From Paludibacteraceae bacterium (GTDB lineage Bacteria > Bacteroidota > Bacteroidia > Bacteroidales > Paludibacteraceae): 58,416 bases of DNA. Below, piece by piece: positions 17,317 to 27,487 of the stretch. The notes beneath the pieces are model-generated. The model saw nothing but the letters and a program-made list of their open reading frames with translations. It was not told the origin of the DNA and ran no database searches. Position numbers and translations under genes: made by a program. The stretch is taken from contig JAKSNY010000015.1 in the NCBI GenBank assembly GCA_024399495.1, positions 1-58,416 on the forward strand, given 5' to 3'. The stretch's first letter is position 1. The number at the start of each line of letters is the position of its first letter.

Positions 17317-18129
17317 ATGAAAAAGACAGTTTTTATTATTGCTGCACTTATGACAGCAATGTGTGCAATAGCACAAGAGAAAATTTATGTGCATATGAGT
17401 AATGGCACCACAGAAGAATATGTAGTTGCAAACTGTGACAGCATAAGCTTTACGAAGCCAAAGCCGCCAACCCGTCCCGAGTGCCAGACGGCATTGGATG
17501 TAGAAGACAACCATTATGCAATAAACAGTCAGATGTGGCTCAATGTAAACACAAGGTGCATAGAGTATGATACAGAGTCAGAGGCGTACAAGGCTGGAAT
17601 TAAAACTATACCTACATCATCAAGTGCTGTATATACCCCATACTACACAGACCCTACAACATCAACAGACAGACCTGGTTATATGAGTAAAGAGCAGTGG
17701 GGTAAGTTAGGTATGCTGTACAACTGGGCTGCTGCTGTTGGTTTAGCGGATGGTCAGTCTCAGACAACAGAATTCACAAAACGCCGTCAGGGCATCTGCC
17801 CTAACGGCTGGCACATACCGTCAGATGCGGACTGGCTTGCTCTTAGAGATGCATTGGGTGGCCCATCTCAAGCAGGCAGGAAGATGAAGACCGACACTGG
17901 CTGGAGTTCAGGCACAGGTGATGGAGACTTCGATTTTGCGGCTCTGCCGGCAGGCTACGCTAACGGAAGTAATGTGGAAAATGTTGGTTCCAACGCCTAC
18001 TATTGGTCATCAAACGCCATCAATAGTGATAATGCCAGCTACCGCTACATTGAAGCCGACTATGACAGCTTGGATGAGGACAACATCAGTAAGAAAAACG
18101 CGTATAGCGTACGTTGCTTAAAGAATTGA
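17317..18129 (+). CDS. secreted FISUMP-domain protein
   Basis: This 270-residue protein has a signal peptide (MKKTVFIIAALMTAMCAIAQ). The N-terminal ~65 residues are a close copy of the preceding gene's module (YVHMSNGTTEEYVVANCDSISF...CQTALD). From about residue 75 it is a FISUMP domain: LGMLYNWAAAVGL, RRQGICPNGWHIPSDADWLALRDALGG, GFAALPAGYA-like FDFAALPAGYANG, AYYWSSNA and a final YSVRCLKN. The start is 9 bp after the previous stop. It converges on the TPR gene with only 5 bp between stops. Confidence 0.82.
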   Translation: MKKTVFIIAALMTAMCAIAQEKIYVHMSNGTTEEYVVANCDSISFTKPKPPTRPECQTALDVEDNHYAINSQMWLNVNTRCIEYDTESEAYKAGIKTIPTSSSAVYTPYYTDPTTSTDRPGYMSKEQWGKLGMLYNWAAAVGLADGQSQTTEFTKRRQGICPNGWHIPSDADWLALRDALGGPSQAGRKMKTDTGWSSGTGDGDFDFAALPAGYANGSNVENVGSNAYYWSSNAINSDNASYRYIEADYDSLDEDNISKKNAYSVRCLKN

Positions 18130-18134
18130 TACTT

Positions 18135-20012
18135 TTAATTAAGTCTCAAGTAGTCAATAATGAAATTCACCTCCTCATTTGAGAACGGATAGGAGGATTC
18201 TTTGAGGGCTTTTTCAAGTTCATGTAAGGGGTTGTAGTTACGCAGAGTACCTACAGCCTCTTTCTTTTTGCCCTCACTCCAAAGGCAGATGCCAAGATAG
18301 AGGTTGTATTCTGGTGAGAGTTTTACATCCTCATCCATAAAACGCAACTTGTACAGGTTGTTAAGGGCTTGCTTATAGTCCCCCTTCTCCACCTGGCAGA
18401 TTGCAAGATTATAAAGATAACTCAGGTTCTTATCATCGGTGGCAGACAGTGATGTGTATAGTTTCTCAGCCTCCTTAAAGTTGCCTGTCTTTCTATAGCA
18501 AAGTGCCAACTTCTTTATAACAGACTCTTCATCTGAGTTTATTATATCTGCCTTTTTATAGTAAGTGCAAGCGTTAGAGTAGTCTTTAAGTTTTATGTAA
18601 CAATTACCTATTGCCTTGTAATACTGTATGTTAGATGAATCTGTGGCAAGCAGTTTAAGATATGCGTCAAGAGAATTTCCGTAGAGTTGCTTGTTAAGAT
18701 AAAACGCTGCAAGTTCAGGCAGAAAATCATTGTTAGGGTTTATAAAGCGGAAGAACGCCATGTTATGGATATCAAGCGTTGAGGCAAAAATATCCTTAAA
18801 GTATCTGTGGTCTTTATGTAACTTGATGAAACGGTAAAAATCATGCAGATAGTGGTTTACGTATTTATCTTTAGATAAATCAGTGATTTCTGACAAGTGC
18901 TCCTCCAAATCCTCGCTTTCCTCCTTAAAGCCGTCAAATATGGTGGCACGGATTCCGCTTGATACAGATTTCAGATTCATGCAGAGTGAGTATTTATCGC
19001 TGTCGCACAGAGTGTTACTCTTTAGCAGTAGGTCAAACATATTCTTTTTTTCGTCCGTATTCTCAAATAAATCCGCTACGTTTGTGTTCTCTCTGTAGAA
19101 CGGCATAAACCAGTTCTCTGTATTGCTAAAGAATGGGAAATTCTTAAGCTGACGGAATGTGGATATGTTTATATCGGCTCCCTCTGCCTGTAGTTGGGCG
19201 TATGTGCGCATCTTATCTGCAATGCCCATATCCTCCAACTTATCATTTATCTCATAGATACGGCTCTCAATGTCTTTCTTATCGCCGTCTGTGTCATTAT
19301 CCTTGTTAAGTTCAGGTGCTATCTTGGATATAGACGGCAGAATCTTATTGTTAATGTCATCTGAGATACGCTCCGTTTCTGTACACCTGATAATGTCTTT
19401 TATTATGGTTTGAGACAATGATATGTTTTCATCGTTGTCAAACAATATATTAAGCCTGTTGTTTATTTTAGGATAGTGGATAAGACGCTCATTGTGGTAG
19501 ATAAGGCATATTATTACACCTGTCAATGCCCTTAACATTACTTTGTTTACCTCACTGCCGCAATAATCTATAAGCAGAAGCAGTTTCTCCTCCTGAAATA
19601 CATTAAGGCAACTAAGTAGTATGGCACTTGTGGCAAGACACCCTTTAAGTTCATCGTTACTATCTAAAATATCATGGGCGTAAGTCAATGTGCTGTCGCT
19701 ATATAATGCGGTGAGTGCCAGCTGCTTAAAAATATCGTCCTCACAGTATAATGACGGTATGTAGCCTGTGCATATTATATCTGTAAGCTCGTACGTCTCA
19801 CGGATAAGATAATCCACAATTTCCGCTCTATCGGGGTCATCTGTGCCGTCTATGTAATAAGACAGTAGGGTACGGTATGTGTCTTGCAGGTTTTGGATTT
19901 TCTCTGTATGTGCGTTTCCAATAACCATAAGCTGTGCAAGTGCCCGCCCTAAATTCCTGTTTTGGAGCGAGCGATATACCAATGCCCTAATATCTATTAT
20001 ATTACGTGTCAC
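18135..20012 (-). CDS. tetratricopeptide-repeat protein
   Basis: This 625-residue, mostly helical protein has no signal peptide. The first ~430 residues are not recognised. From about residue 430, TPR-like repeats are visible: AAFYLNKQLYGNSLDAYLKLLATDSSN, YKAIGNCYIKLKDYSNACTYYKKADIINSDE, KLALCYRKTGNFKEAEKLYTSLSATDDKN and YNLAICQVEKGDYKQALNNLYKL. It is presumably a cytoplasmic scaffold or interaction protein. It starts 12 bp after purC on the same strand and probably belongs to a phoH-purC-TPR unit. No specific role can be given. Confidence 0.7.
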   Translation of the reverse strand: MTRNIIDIRALVYRSLQNRNLGRALAQLMVIGNAHTEKIQNLQDTYRTLLSYYIDGTDDPDRAEIVDYLIRETYELTDIICTGYIPSLYCEDDIFKQLALTALYSDSTLTYAHDILDSNDELKGCLATSAILLSCLNVFQEEKLLLLIDYCGSEVNKVMLRALTGVIICLIYHNERLIHYPKINNRLNILFDNDENISLSQTIIKDIIRCTETERISDDINNKILPSISKIAPELNKDNDTDGDKKDIESRIYEINDKLEDMGIADKMRTYAQLQAEGADINISTFRQLKNFPFFSNTENWFMPFYRENTNVADLFENTDEKKNMFDLLLKSNTLCDSDKYSLCMNLKSVSSGIRATIFDGFKEESEDLEEHLSEITDLSKDKYVNHYLHDFYRFIKLHKDHRYFKDIFASTLDIHNMAFFRFINPNNDFLPELAAFYLNKQLYGNSLDAYLKLLATDSSNIQYYKAIGNCYIKLKDYSNACTYYKKADIINSDEESVIKKLALCYRKTGNFKEAEKLYTSLSATDDKNLSYLYNLAICQVEKGDYKQALNNLYKLRFMDEDVKLSPEYNLYLGICLWSEGKKKEAVGTLRNYNPLHELEKALKESSYPFSNEEVNFIIDYLRLN

Positions 20013-20024
20013 CCGATGTCTGTA

Positions 20025-20963
20025 TTATAAAAAAGACTTTAAGTTATTTTCTATTCTACTTGTCAGATTATCTGTATTTGTTTTTTCAAACTTGGAGCCT
20101 GTAATGTTCTCATACAACTCAATGTAGCGGTTGCTTATTCCCTCTACAATGGCAGGAGTCATTTCAGGAACTTTCTGCCCCTCTTTACCTTGGAAACCGT
20201 TATCCATAAGCCATTCACGTACAAACTCCTTAGAGAGTTGTTTCTGTGGCTCGCCTTTACTGAATCTCTCTTCGTATCCGTCGCTGTAGAAGTAGCGGCT
20301 TGAGTCCGGTGTGTGAATCTCATCCATAAGGGTTATCTCATCACCGCATTTGCCAAACTCATATTTGGTATCCACAAGTATCAGTCCTCTTTTTGCTGCA
20401 ATTTCCGTGCCACGTGCAAATAGGGCAAGTGTGTATTTCTCCAGCTTTTCATACTCATCGGCAGGAATCAGTCCTTTTGCAATTATATCCTCTTTTGATA
20501 TATCCTCATCGTGTTCACCTATTTCTGCCTTGGTGGTTGGGGTTATTATTGGGGTAGGGAATTTTTGGTTCTCTTTCATACCTTCTGGTATCTTGACTCC
20601 GCAAATCTCTCTTACTCCGCTCTTATATGCACGCCATGCACTGCCGCACAGGTAGCCTCTTACTATCATCTCTACAGGATACCCTACACATTTCTTGCCT
20701 ACTGTAACCATTGGGTCAGGGGTGGATATTTTCCAATTAGGAACTATATCTGCTGTATCGTCAAGGAACTTTGCCGCTATCTGGTTAAGGATTTGCCCCT
20801 TGTAGGGGATTCCCTCCGGCAGAATTACATCAAATGCTGAGATACGGTCTGTGGCAACCATAATAAGTGTATCGTCACCAATTGAATAAACATCACGAAC
20901 CTTACCATTGTAAATGGCGGTCTGGTTCTTAAACTTGAAATTTGTTGCTGTTAATGCGTTCAT
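20025..20963 (-). CDS. purC: phosphoribosylaminoimidazole-succinocarboxamide synthase
   Basis: PurC joins CAIR and aspartate using ATP in purine synthesis. The 312-residue product shows [56 protein letters not shown] and [18 protein letters not shown], all SAICAR synthetase signatures. It is of the longer (~310 aa) type common in Bacteroidota. It lies 5 bp after phoH. Confidence 0.96.
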   Translation of the reverse strand: MNALTATNFKFKNQTAIYNGKVRDVYSIGDDTLIMVATDRISAFDVILPEGIPYKGQILNQIAAKFLDDTADIVPNWKISTPDPMVTVGKKCVGYPVEMIVRGYLCGSAWRAYKSGVREICGVKIPEGMKENQKFPTPIITPTTKAEIGEHDEDISKEDIIAKGLIPADEYEKLEKYTLALFARGTEIAAKRGLILVDTKYEFGKCGDEITLMDEIHTPDSSRYFYSDGYEERFSKGEPQKQLSKEFVREWLMDNGFQGKEGQKVPEMTPAIVEGISNRYIELYENITGSKFEKTNTDNLTSRIENNLKSFL

Positions 20964-20968
20964 AATTT

Positions 20969-21898
20969 TTATATTTTTTGTTCGTATGCCTCCACAATCC
21001 TGCTCACAAGTTTGTGCCGTATTATGTCCTGCTTATCAAACTCAATGTGTGCAATGCCTTTCACGTTTTTTAGTATGTGCATGGCGTTTACAAGTCCGCT
21101 TTGTCCGTTTGGCAAGTCTATTTGGGTTATATCGCCCGTTATAATCATCTTGGAATTGAATCCCAAGCGAGTGATGAACATCTTAATCTGTTGATTTGTG
21201 GCGTTCTGAGCCTCGTCAAGTATAATTACGGCATCGCTTAACGTTCTGCCTCTCATAAATGCAAGCGGTGCTATCTGTATTACATGCTCTTCAATGTACT
21301 CTCTAAGTTTGAAAGGGGGAATCATATCTTCAAGTGCGTCATAGAGTGGCTGAAGATACGGGTCTATCTTATCTTTCATATCGCCGGGCAGAAACCCAAG
21401 TTTCTCACCAGCCTCAACAGCAGGGCGTGACAGTATTATCTTTCTTACTTGCTTGCTTTTTAATGCACTGACTGCCAATGCAATGGCTGTGTATGTCTTA
21501 CCACTGCCCGCAGGTCCTATTGCAAACATCATATCGTTCTTTGCAAAGGCTTTTACAAGTTCCTGTTGGTTTTTAGTCCTTGCTGTAATGGGTTTTCCGT
21601 TAAGTCCGTGAAGTATAAGGTTATCTTCTGTAATTACATTTGGCTTTTTGCCCTTGACTATATCTATTATTATAGCCTCTGTAATGGTGTTGTACTCTGT
21701 AATGTGTTTCTCTATGGCACCAATGTTCTCAATGAATGTTGCCACGTCCGCCTCATCGCCGCTTGCCTTTATGGCAGTACCGCGAGCGGTGATTTTGATT
21801 TTTGGGAAGAGTGTCCTTAACAGATGGATATTGGAGTTATTAACCCCATAGAACACTACAGGGTCAGCGTTACTCAATATGTAATTTTCTTCAACCAT
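20969..21898 (-). CDS. PhoH-family ATPase
   Basis: This 309-residue cytoplasmic protein has Walker A GPAGSGKT at 128-135, [22 protein letters not shown], Walker [10 protein letters not shown] and [10 protein letters not shown], the PhoH/YbeZ signature. The family is linked to RNA metabolism and ribosome maturation together with YbeY; that is family knowledge, not seen here. The start codon is followed upstream by a TTTCAACTT-type repeat spacer. Confidence 0.92.
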   Translation of the reverse strand: MVEENYILSNADPVVFYGVNNSNIHLLRTLFPKIKITARGTAIKASGDEADVATFIENIGAIEKHITEYNTITEAIIIDIVKGKKPNVITEDNLILHGLNGKPITARTKNQQELVKAFAKNDMMFAIGPAGSGKTYTAIALAVSALKSKQVRKIILSRPAVEAGEKLGFLPGDMKDKIDPYLQPLYDALEDMIPPFKLREYIEEHVIQIAPLAFMRGRTLSDAVIILDEAQNATNQQIKMFITRLGFNSKMIITGDITQIDLPNGQSGLVNAMHILKNVKGIAHIEFDKQDIIRHKLVSRIVEAYEQKI

Positions 21899-21905
21899 AA
21901 TAAAT

Positions 21906-21940
21906 AGTTAAAAGTTGAAAGTTGAAAGTTAAAAGTTGAC
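21906..21940. repeat. AAGTTGA heptamer-type repeat upstream of phoH
   Basis: A run of imperfect 7-bp units (AAGTTGA with AAGTTAA variants) lies just 5' of the phoH start; read on the coding strand it is TCAACTT. It is one of seven such tracts in the window. Confidence 0.7.
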
Positions 21941-21978
21941 TGTTAAGCTGACCGAATGTGAAGTTTTTACAATTTGTT

Positions 21979-21995
21979 CCTCCCCTTGGGGGAGG
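21979..21995. repeat. CCTCCCC/GGGGAGG hairpin, common intergenic repeat
   Basis: A CCTCCCC...GGGGGAGG inverted repeat with a tiny loop is followed by TTAGGTGGGG, a sequence I associate with dispersed intergenic repeats of Bacteroidota. There is no T-tract on either strand, so it is not an obvious terminator. Confidence 0.5.
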
Positions 21996-22045
21996 TTAGG
22001 TGGGGCACTTTCAATTTTCAAATTTACAACTTCGTTGTGAATTTT

Positions 22046-22094
22046 GTCGTGACTCGGCACAGAAAATAAAATTTTCTCTGCTCTCGCTACTCCA
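22046..22094. repeat. dispersed repeat with variable hairpin core
   Basis: It starts GTCGTGACTCGGCA and ends CTCTGCTCTCGCTACTCCA, like the copy at 30601-30647; the core is a different palindrome (AGAAAAT/ATTTTCT). An inverted relative lies at 16311-16343. Confidence 0.65.
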
Positions 22095-22099
22095 AAATT

Positions 22100-22969
22100 T
22101 CAATTCAATTGTGCTATGCACAATTTCAGACTTTCTTCCCAATGAGGAATCACTATGCCAAAGGTATTCTTTATTTTTGCCTTGTTAAGCACGCTGTAAC
22201 TTGGACGTGGTGCCTTGGCAGGGTAGTCTTTGCTCTCAATAGGGCTTACTTTACAACTCTTTATGCCTGCAATCTCATGTATCTTTACTGTAAAGTCATA
22301 CCATGAGCAAACGCCCTCATTTGTAAAGTGATATATTCCGCCAAACACATTTCCGCTATCAAAAATCTTCTCCATAACGGTAATCATCGCACTGGCAAGG
22401 TCTAATGCGTATGTAGGTGTGCCTATCTGGTCAAAAACAACTCCAAGCGTGTCACGCTCACCTCCAAGCCTAATCATAGTCTTTACAAAGTTGTTGCCAA
22501 ATTCAGAATAAAGCCAAGCGGTACGTATTATGACTGCGGTGGGCAATACTTCAAATATTTTCAGTTCTCCTTCTCGTTTAGTCTTGCCATAGACAGAAAG
22601 CCCTGTTGCCTCCATATCTTCTGTATATGGTATGCAACTTGTTCCGTCAAATACGTAGTCTGTAGATATATGTATTAGCCCGATACCGAATTTAGCGGCC
22701 GCTTTTGCAAGGTTGTAAGGAGCAAGAGCATTAACCTTACGGCAAATATCCTCATTGTCCTCTGCCTTATCCACTGCCGTATATGCGGCACAGTTAAGAA
22801 TCATGTCTATTTTATTGCCGCCCACAAAACTCTCTACAGCAGAGTAGTCACAAATATCAAGGGTATCTACATCGGTCAGGAATACATTGTACTCACTGCG
22901 TTTCTCTGTAAGAATCCTGATTTCGTTGCCAAGTTGTCCGTTGGCACCTGTCACTAAAATGTTTTTCAT
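22100..22969 (-). CDS. rfbD: dTDP-4-dehydrorhamnose reductase
   Basis: RfbD/RmlD makes dTDP-L-rhamnose with NAD(P)H, the last step of the pathway. The 289-residue SDR protein has GANGQLG at 8-14, NCAAYTAVDKAEDNE, STDYVFDGT and the catalytic YGKTKREGE. Its start overlaps the rfbC stop by 4 bp. The product feeds surface polysaccharide synthesis. Confidence 0.94.
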   Translation of the reverse strand: MKNILVTGANGQLGNEIRILTEKRSEYNVFLTDVDTLDICDYSAVESFVGGNKIDMILNCAAYTAVDKAEDNEDICRKVNALAPYNLAKAAAKFGIGLIHISTDYVFDGTSCIPYTEDMEATGLSVYGKTKREGELKIFEVLPTAVIIRTAWLYSEFGNNFVKTMIRLGGERDTLGVVFDQIGTPTYALDLASAMITVMEKIFDSGNVFGGIYHFTNEGVCSWYDFTVKIHEIAGIKSCKVSPIESKDYPAKAPRPSYSVLNKAKIKNTFGIVIPHWEESLKLCIAQLN

Positions 22970-23523
22970 TTGTATATGAAATTAGTTTTAACATCCTTAA
23001 ATAGAGGGTGCTTTGTATCTTTCTCTGAAATAATACGCTTGTCGGCAGGAATTCTCCAATCTATACCAAGCTCAGGGTCATCAAATGCTATTCCGCCTTC
23101 AAGTGATGGGTTGTAAAGATTGTCACATTTGTATGTGAACACAGCAATATCGCTTAGTACTGAAAAACCGTGTGCAAATCCTTGCGGAATCATAAATTGG
23201 GTCTTTTTATCGCCGTCAAGTTCCACCCCGAACCATTTTCCGTAAGTAGGGGAGCCTTGCCTTAAATCCACTGCCACGTCGTAAACCTTACCTACAACCA
23301 CTGAAACCAATTTGGCTTGTGATGCAGGTTGCAGTTGGAAATGCAATCCGCGTATTACGCCATAGACTGATTTGGAAAGGTTATCTTGACAAAAATTGTA
23401 GTTAATTCCTGCATCGCGGTATCGCTTTTCATTATATGTCTCACAAAAATAACCTCTTGCATCTCCAAAAACCTGAGGTTGGATTACAAGCAAATCTTTA
23501 ATTCCTGTTTCTATTATTTCCAT
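22966..23523 (-). CDS. rfbC: dTDP-4-dehydrorhamnose 3,5-epimerase
   Basis: This 185-residue cupin-type epimerase has GYFCETYNEKRYRDAGI, the catalytic-His segment GVIRGLHFQ, VYDVAVDLRQGSPTYGKW and FMIPQGFAHGFSVLSD. It catalyses step three of dTDP-rhamnose synthesis. It lies 138 bp downstream of rfbA with a TCAACTT repeat spacer in front of its start, so it may be separately regulated or read through. Confidence 0.95.
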   Translation of the reverse strand: MEIIETGIKDLLVIQPQVFGDARGYFCETYNEKRYRDAGINYNFCQDNLSKSVYGVIRGLHFQLQPASQAKLVSVVVGKVYDVAVDLRQGSPTYGKWFGVELDGDKKTQFMIPQGFAHGFSVLSDIAVFTYKCDNLYNPSLEGGIAFDDPELGIDWRIPADKRIISEKDTKHPLFKDVKTNFIYK

Positions 23524-23527
23524 AAAT

Positions 23528-23552
23528 AGTTGAAAGTTGAAAGTTGAAAATT
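23528..23552. repeat. AAGTTGA heptamer-type repeat upstream of rfbC
   Basis: Three AAGTTGA-type units lie just 5' of the rfbC start; they read TCAACTT on the coding strand. Confidence 0.65.
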
Positions 23553-23661
23553 CACGAATTACATAGTAATGAGTAAAATTGAAAGTTATTTATTGATTAT
23601 AATGAGGAATTTCAAGGCTTGCGAAAGGGTGCCGAGCGTAACGAAGAAATTACCATTAGAA

Positions 23662-24540
23662 TCAATAAATGTGTTTTTCGTTGGCGATTTTTATCAAATA
23701 CTGCCCATAATAATTCTTTTTTAGCGGCTCTGCAAGCACAAGCAACTGCTCACGGTCAATGTAGCCGTATTTATAGGCTATCTCTTCAAGACAAGCCACT
23801 TGCAAACCCTGGCGGCTCTGAATGGTGGCTATAAAGTTAGATGCCTCAAGTAGGCTGTCATGAGTACCTGTGTCAAGCCATGCAACTCCACGCCCTAATG
23901 TCTTTACATTCAGTCTGCCTTCTGCAAGGTATAGTTTGTTAAGGTCTGTTATCTCTAACTCTCCACGTGGTGAAGGTTTAAGGCTTTTTGCTTTTTCAAC
24001 CACATCGTTGCCATAGAAATATAGACCTGTAACGGCAAAATTTGATTTAGGATTTTTAGGTTTCTCCTCAATGCTTAAACATTTTCCGTTTTCGTCAAAT
24101 TCTGCAACTCCGTAACGCTCAGGGTCATTTACATAATAGCCAAACACTGTGGCACCGTCTTTAAGGGCGGCAGCCTCTTTAAGCATTACAGAGAGGTTGT
24201 ATCCGTAAAAGATATTATCGCCAAGCACCATGCAGACGCTATCTGTACCTATAAAGTCTGCACCTATTATAAATGCCTGTGCAAGACCGTCAGGAGATGG
24301 CTGTATAGCATACTCAAACTTGATTCCAAGTTGGCTGCCGTCTCCAAGCAGGTTCTGATACAGATGTATGTCTTGCGGTGTGGAGATAATAAGAATCTCC
24401 TTTATGCCTGCAAGCATAAGGATAGATACCGGGTAGTATATCATAGGTTTGTCATACACCGGAATAATCTGTTTTGAAATACTTTTGGTGATAGGGTAAA
24501 GCCTTGTTCCCGAACCACCTGCCAATACAATGCCTCGCAT
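23662..24540 (-). CDS. rfbA: glucose-1-phosphate thymidylyltransferase
   Basis: RfbA makes dTDP-glucose, the first step towards dTDP-rhamnose. The 292-residue protein has the nucleotidyltransferase loop [17 protein letters not shown] at 8-24, the [11 protein letters not shown] segment, [29 protein letters not shown] and [17 protein letters not shown]. rfbB (the 4,6-dehydratase) is missing between these genes and must lie elsewhere. A TAAATTTG box (24561-24568, minus strand) precedes it without a clear -33 element. Confidence 0.95.
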   Translation of the reverse strand: MRGIVLAGGSGTRLYPITKSISKQIIPVYDKPMIYYPVSILMLAGIKEILIISTPQDIHLYQNLLGDGSQLGIKFEYAIQPSPDGLAQAFIIGADFIGTDSVCMVLGDNIFYGYNLSVMLKEAAALKDGATVFGYYVNDPERYGVAEFDENGKCLSIEEKPKNPKSNFAVTGLYFYGNDVVEKAKSLKPSPRGELEITDLNKLYLAEGRLNVKTLGRGVAWLDTGTHDSLLEASNFIATIQSRQGLQVACLEEIAYKYGYIDREQLLVLAEPLKKNYYGQYLIKIANEKHIY

Positions 24541-24576
24541 AAAATCTTATATTTAATCTACAAATTTAAGAAATAA

Positions 24577-24606
24577 TTTTCAACTTTCAACTTTTAACTT
24601 TCAACT
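24577..24606. repeat. AAGTTGA heptamer-type repeat after S4 gene stop
   Basis: The tract lies between the S4 protein stop and rfbA. On their coding strand it reads AGTTGAA immediately 3' of the stop codon. Confidence 0.65.
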
Positions 24607-24978
24607 ATTTAAAAAATTGTCCAAATCACGCCTCTCACGTTTTGTGGGTCTGCCTGTGCCTCTGTCTCTGACACCCGATGAGGCAAGTTTTACGTCTTCC
24701 AGCAGTTTTAACTCCGACATCGGGGTTACATCTATCATATATCGGGTTAAATCCTTGGCACTTACACGATTTTGGGTAAGTTCTATAATGCGATATGTAT
24801 AGACTATAGGAGGCCTTTTAACCTGAACGGTCATGTTTGCCAGCACTGTAAACGATGGCTTTACCGCCACACCGCCTACTATTATTCTCCCTTTGCGGCA
24901 CTCCTCTGTGGCAATGCTCCTTGTCTTGAAAAGCCGCATTGTCCACAACCATTTGTCTATGCGTAATACATCTGCCAT
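24601..24978 (-). CDS. S4-domain RNA-binding protein (Hsp15-like)
   Basis: This 125-residue basic protein has an N-terminal S4 domain: RIDKWLWTMRLFKTRSIATEECRKGRIIVGGVAVKPSF. It ends in a basic tail (GVRDRGTGRPTKRERRDLDNFL) typical of Hsp15/HslR-like proteins, which in E. coli recycle 50S subunits with stalled nascent chains. The gene starts one base after the neighbour's stop, so it is in the rplY-pth-LTA-S4 unit. Confidence 0.88.
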   Translation of the reverse strand: MADVLRIDKWLWTMRLFKTRSIATEECRKGRIIVGGVAVKPSFTVLANMTVQVKRPPIVYTYRIIELTQNRVSAKDLTRYMIDVTPMSELKLLEDVKLASSGVRDRGTGRPTKRERRDLDNFLNS

Positions 24979-24979
24979 T

Positions 24980-26917
24980 CTACTTGCTCTTAATGCATAG
25001 GCTATCTTTGAACATACACTCCACGTATGTCTGAATCTCTGCCTTAAGCCTGTTCTCCATCTCCTGCTCCTGTGCAGGATACGTTCCTATAATATTGTTC
25101 TTTAGCCCCAAATCATTGAAATAGTTATATACGCCTAACTTTTTCTCTCCATCAAACTGTAATAGCAGACTGTCTTGGAAGATTTGGAATATAGGACTGT
25201 AATAGTCTATTACAAAGTTAGTTGTATCTGCCTTATTAAATATGTCCTTGCCAAATGCAAAATATGGCTTGTCATAATTAAGATAACCCAAAATTGACGG
25301 AGTAATATCTGTCTGTCCAAAAATCCTGTCCGAGTTGCCTATAAGAGTAGAGTCTGACGGATGGAAAAACAGGATAGGAATATCATAGAATCCTCTGCCA
25401 TTGAGAAACTCAGGACGGGTAAGGTTTGTAGTATGGTCCGCTGTAAGTACAAACAGTGTGTTCTTGTACCAATCCTTCTTGCTGGCAGTCTCAAAGAAAC
25501 GCTTTAGTGAGTAGTCTGCATAACCTATGGTCTCATACATATCATCAGGACCTTTGGGGAATACATCTTTATATCTTTCAGGCAATGCAAACGGGTGGTG
25601 TGATGTGGCTGTGAATACTATGCCAAGGAAAGGAGTCTTGAACGTATCTAACTCATTGGCAAAGTATTGCAGAAACTCCTCGTCCCAAATAGCCCATGTT
25701 CCGTCAAAATCGGCATCGTTGTTATATTCTGTCCTGCCATAATATTTATCCACTCCAGCCATATTGGTGTAGGCGTTCAACCCTAAAGAACCGTTTGTTC
25801 CGCCATGGAAATATGCAGACTGGTAGCCTCTCTCTTTAAGGCATTTGGCAAGTGAGCCTATCTCATTTGTTGTAAATTGTGTTGTTACAAATGGGGCATA
25901 TAGTGCTGGAATACCCGATATGGCTGATGGCAATACGTCTATCGATAGTTTACCTGTGGCAAAACTATGCTTAAAAGTAAGACTCTGTGCAAGCAGGGAG
26001 TCAAGGAACGGGGTATATCCTTTATATGTGCCTCCGTCCAAATCGTGATAGAAATAACCTACATACTCACGTGCAAGGCTCTCTACAAAAATAAGCACTA
26101 CGTTGTCGTATTTTGGCTCTCCGTTTGGAGTTGGGTAGTGGAACGGATTGCAGTAAGACTGCAACTCTTCTCTGTCGTCAAAATAGTGGGAGTTTGAATA
26201 ATCGGCACCATCGGCAGACATCATTATGGTGAAAGGTGTGTTCAGTACTATGGCAGCCTCTATCGGCTCATTAACGTAAGTTGTTGCAATGTTTATGTTT
26301 ATTGGTCTTACGGTAACGCTGAATGTACCTCCTCTAATACCTAATACGGTAAGTAATACCACCACGCACATTCCTACAAAGTGAACAGGGTAGTAGATGC
26401 AAGGCTTTTCAGGTTTGGTGACATCGGGTATAGGCCTATATGCAAAATATAGTATAAGAAACAGAATTATGAACAGTAATGTAACATACCAGTATCCTAC
26501 CATACCTTGTAAGGCAATGGTTAATAGATTGTTATCGTTTTGGAACTCTGTAAAGAAGTCAAATGTGGTGCGGCGGTTTATGAATTGAAAATAAATCATA
26601 TCGTAGCAGTTTGCCGCAATTCCAATGGAGTTAAACAGTATATAGATTGTTTTTGTTACGGTTTTGTATGGTTTGGTGTTTCTTGCTTTTAATGGTAAAA
26701 ACACTAATACAAGATAAAGCGCGTTTATATATAATAGTGCGGTAAGGTCAAATCTTAAACCTCCAAGACACATAGTGACAAGGCTTGACAGCTCTGTATT
26801 TGGGAAGAACCCGATGTTTATTATATAAAACGCAAGACGGCATATAGTGTAAATTACAAACAGGACCAATATGTTGGTCAGAGCTGCAAAAAACGGAGTG
26901 TAGTTTATTCTTTTCAT
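24980..26917 (-). CDS. LTA synthase-type sulfatase family protein
   Basis: This 645-residue membrane enzyme has five predicted TM helices in the first ~190 residues, then an alkaline-phosphatase/sulfatase-fold extracytoplasmic domain. [17 protein letters not shown] gives the first metal site, and [19 protein letters not shown] contains the nucleophilic threonine. [22 protein letters not shown] and TADHTTN (metal-binding His/Asp) follow. The family transfers phosphoglycerol or phosphoethanolamine groups to envelope glycans or lipids. Substrate unknown. The start overlaps pth by 4 bp. Confidence 0.88.
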   Translation of the reverse strand: MKRINYTPFFAALTNILVLFVIYTICRLAFYIINIGFFPNTELSSLVTMCLGGLRFDLTALLYINALYLVLVFLPLKARNTKPYKTVTKTIYILFNSIGIAANCYDMIYFQFINRRTTFDFFTEFQNDNNLLTIALQGMVGYWYVTLLFIILFLILYFAYRPIPDVTKPEKPCIYYPVHFVGMCVVVLLTVLGIRGGTFSVTVRPININIATTYVNEPIEAAIVLNTPFTIMMSADGADYSNSHYFDDREELQSYCNPFHYPTPNGEPKYDNVVLIFVESLAREYVGYFYHDLDGGTYKGYTPFLDSLLAQSLTFKHSFATGKLSIDVLPSAISGIPALYAPFVTTQFTTNEIGSLAKCLKERGYQSAYFHGGTNGSLGLNAYTNMAGVDKYYGRTEYNNDADFDGTWAIWDEEFLQYFANELDTFKTPFLGIVFTATSHHPFALPERYKDVFPKGPDDMYETIGYADYSLKRFFETASKKDWYKNTLFVLTADHTTNLTRPEFLNGRGFYDIPILFFHPSDSTLIGNSDRIFGQTDITPSILGYLNYDKPYFAFGKDIFNKADTTNFVIDYYSPIFQIFQDSLLLQFDGEKKLGVYNYFNDLGLKNNIIGTYPAQEQEMENRLKAEIQTYVECMFKDSLCIKSK

Positions 26918-27477
26918 TTGTTATTGAATTGTGTCATTGTAAGTTGAACTCCAGCCAAACAGAAACTTTTGATTATCTCTGTGGTGACAGCACAACGCTC
27001 ATCTATTGTCTTGATTTCCTCTTCAGAGAAAGTGCTGAGTACATAGTCTATCTGACCACCTCTCACAAATTGGTTGCCTATGCCAAAACGGAGTCTGGCA
27101 TAGTTCTCTGAACCTATCATTTGCTGTATGTTCCCAAGTCCGTTATGACCTCCTCCGCTTCCCTTTGCTCTAAGACGCAGTGTGCCAAAAGGCAGTGCAA
27201 GGTCATCTACAAGTACAAGCAGATTCTCTAAAGGTATATTCTCCTGCTGAAGATAATATCTTACGGCATTACCGCTAAGATTCATAAAGGTATTAGGCTT
27301 AAGAAGTACCAATTCTCTATTCTTAACCCTACAACGTGCCACAGAACCATAGCGGCTCTCTGTAAAAAAAACATTGGACGCCTTAGCGAAGGCGTCCAAC
27401 ATCATAAAACCTATGTTATGTCTGGTAAACTGGTATTCAGGACCAATGTTACCTAAACCAACAATCAGATATTTCAT
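26914..27477 (-). CDS. pth: peptidyl-tRNA hydrolase
   Basis: Pth frees tRNAs from prematurely released peptidyl-tRNA. The 187-residue protein shows the family motifs [26 protein letters not shown] (catalytic His), [15 protein letters not shown] and [28 protein letters not shown]. It lies 10 bp after rplY, the classic rplY-pth pair. Confidence 0.96.
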   Translation of the reverse strand: MKYLIVGLGNIGPEYQFTRHNIGFMMLDAFAKASNVFFTESRYGSVARCRVKNRELVLLKPNTFMNLSGNAVRYYLQQENIPLENLLVLVDDLALPFGTLRLRAKGSGGGHNGLGNIQQMIGSENYARLRFGIGNQFVRGGQIDYVLSTFSEEEIKTIDERCAVTTEIIKSFCLAGVQLTMTQFNNK

Positions 27478-27487
27478 ATAAAATCAA

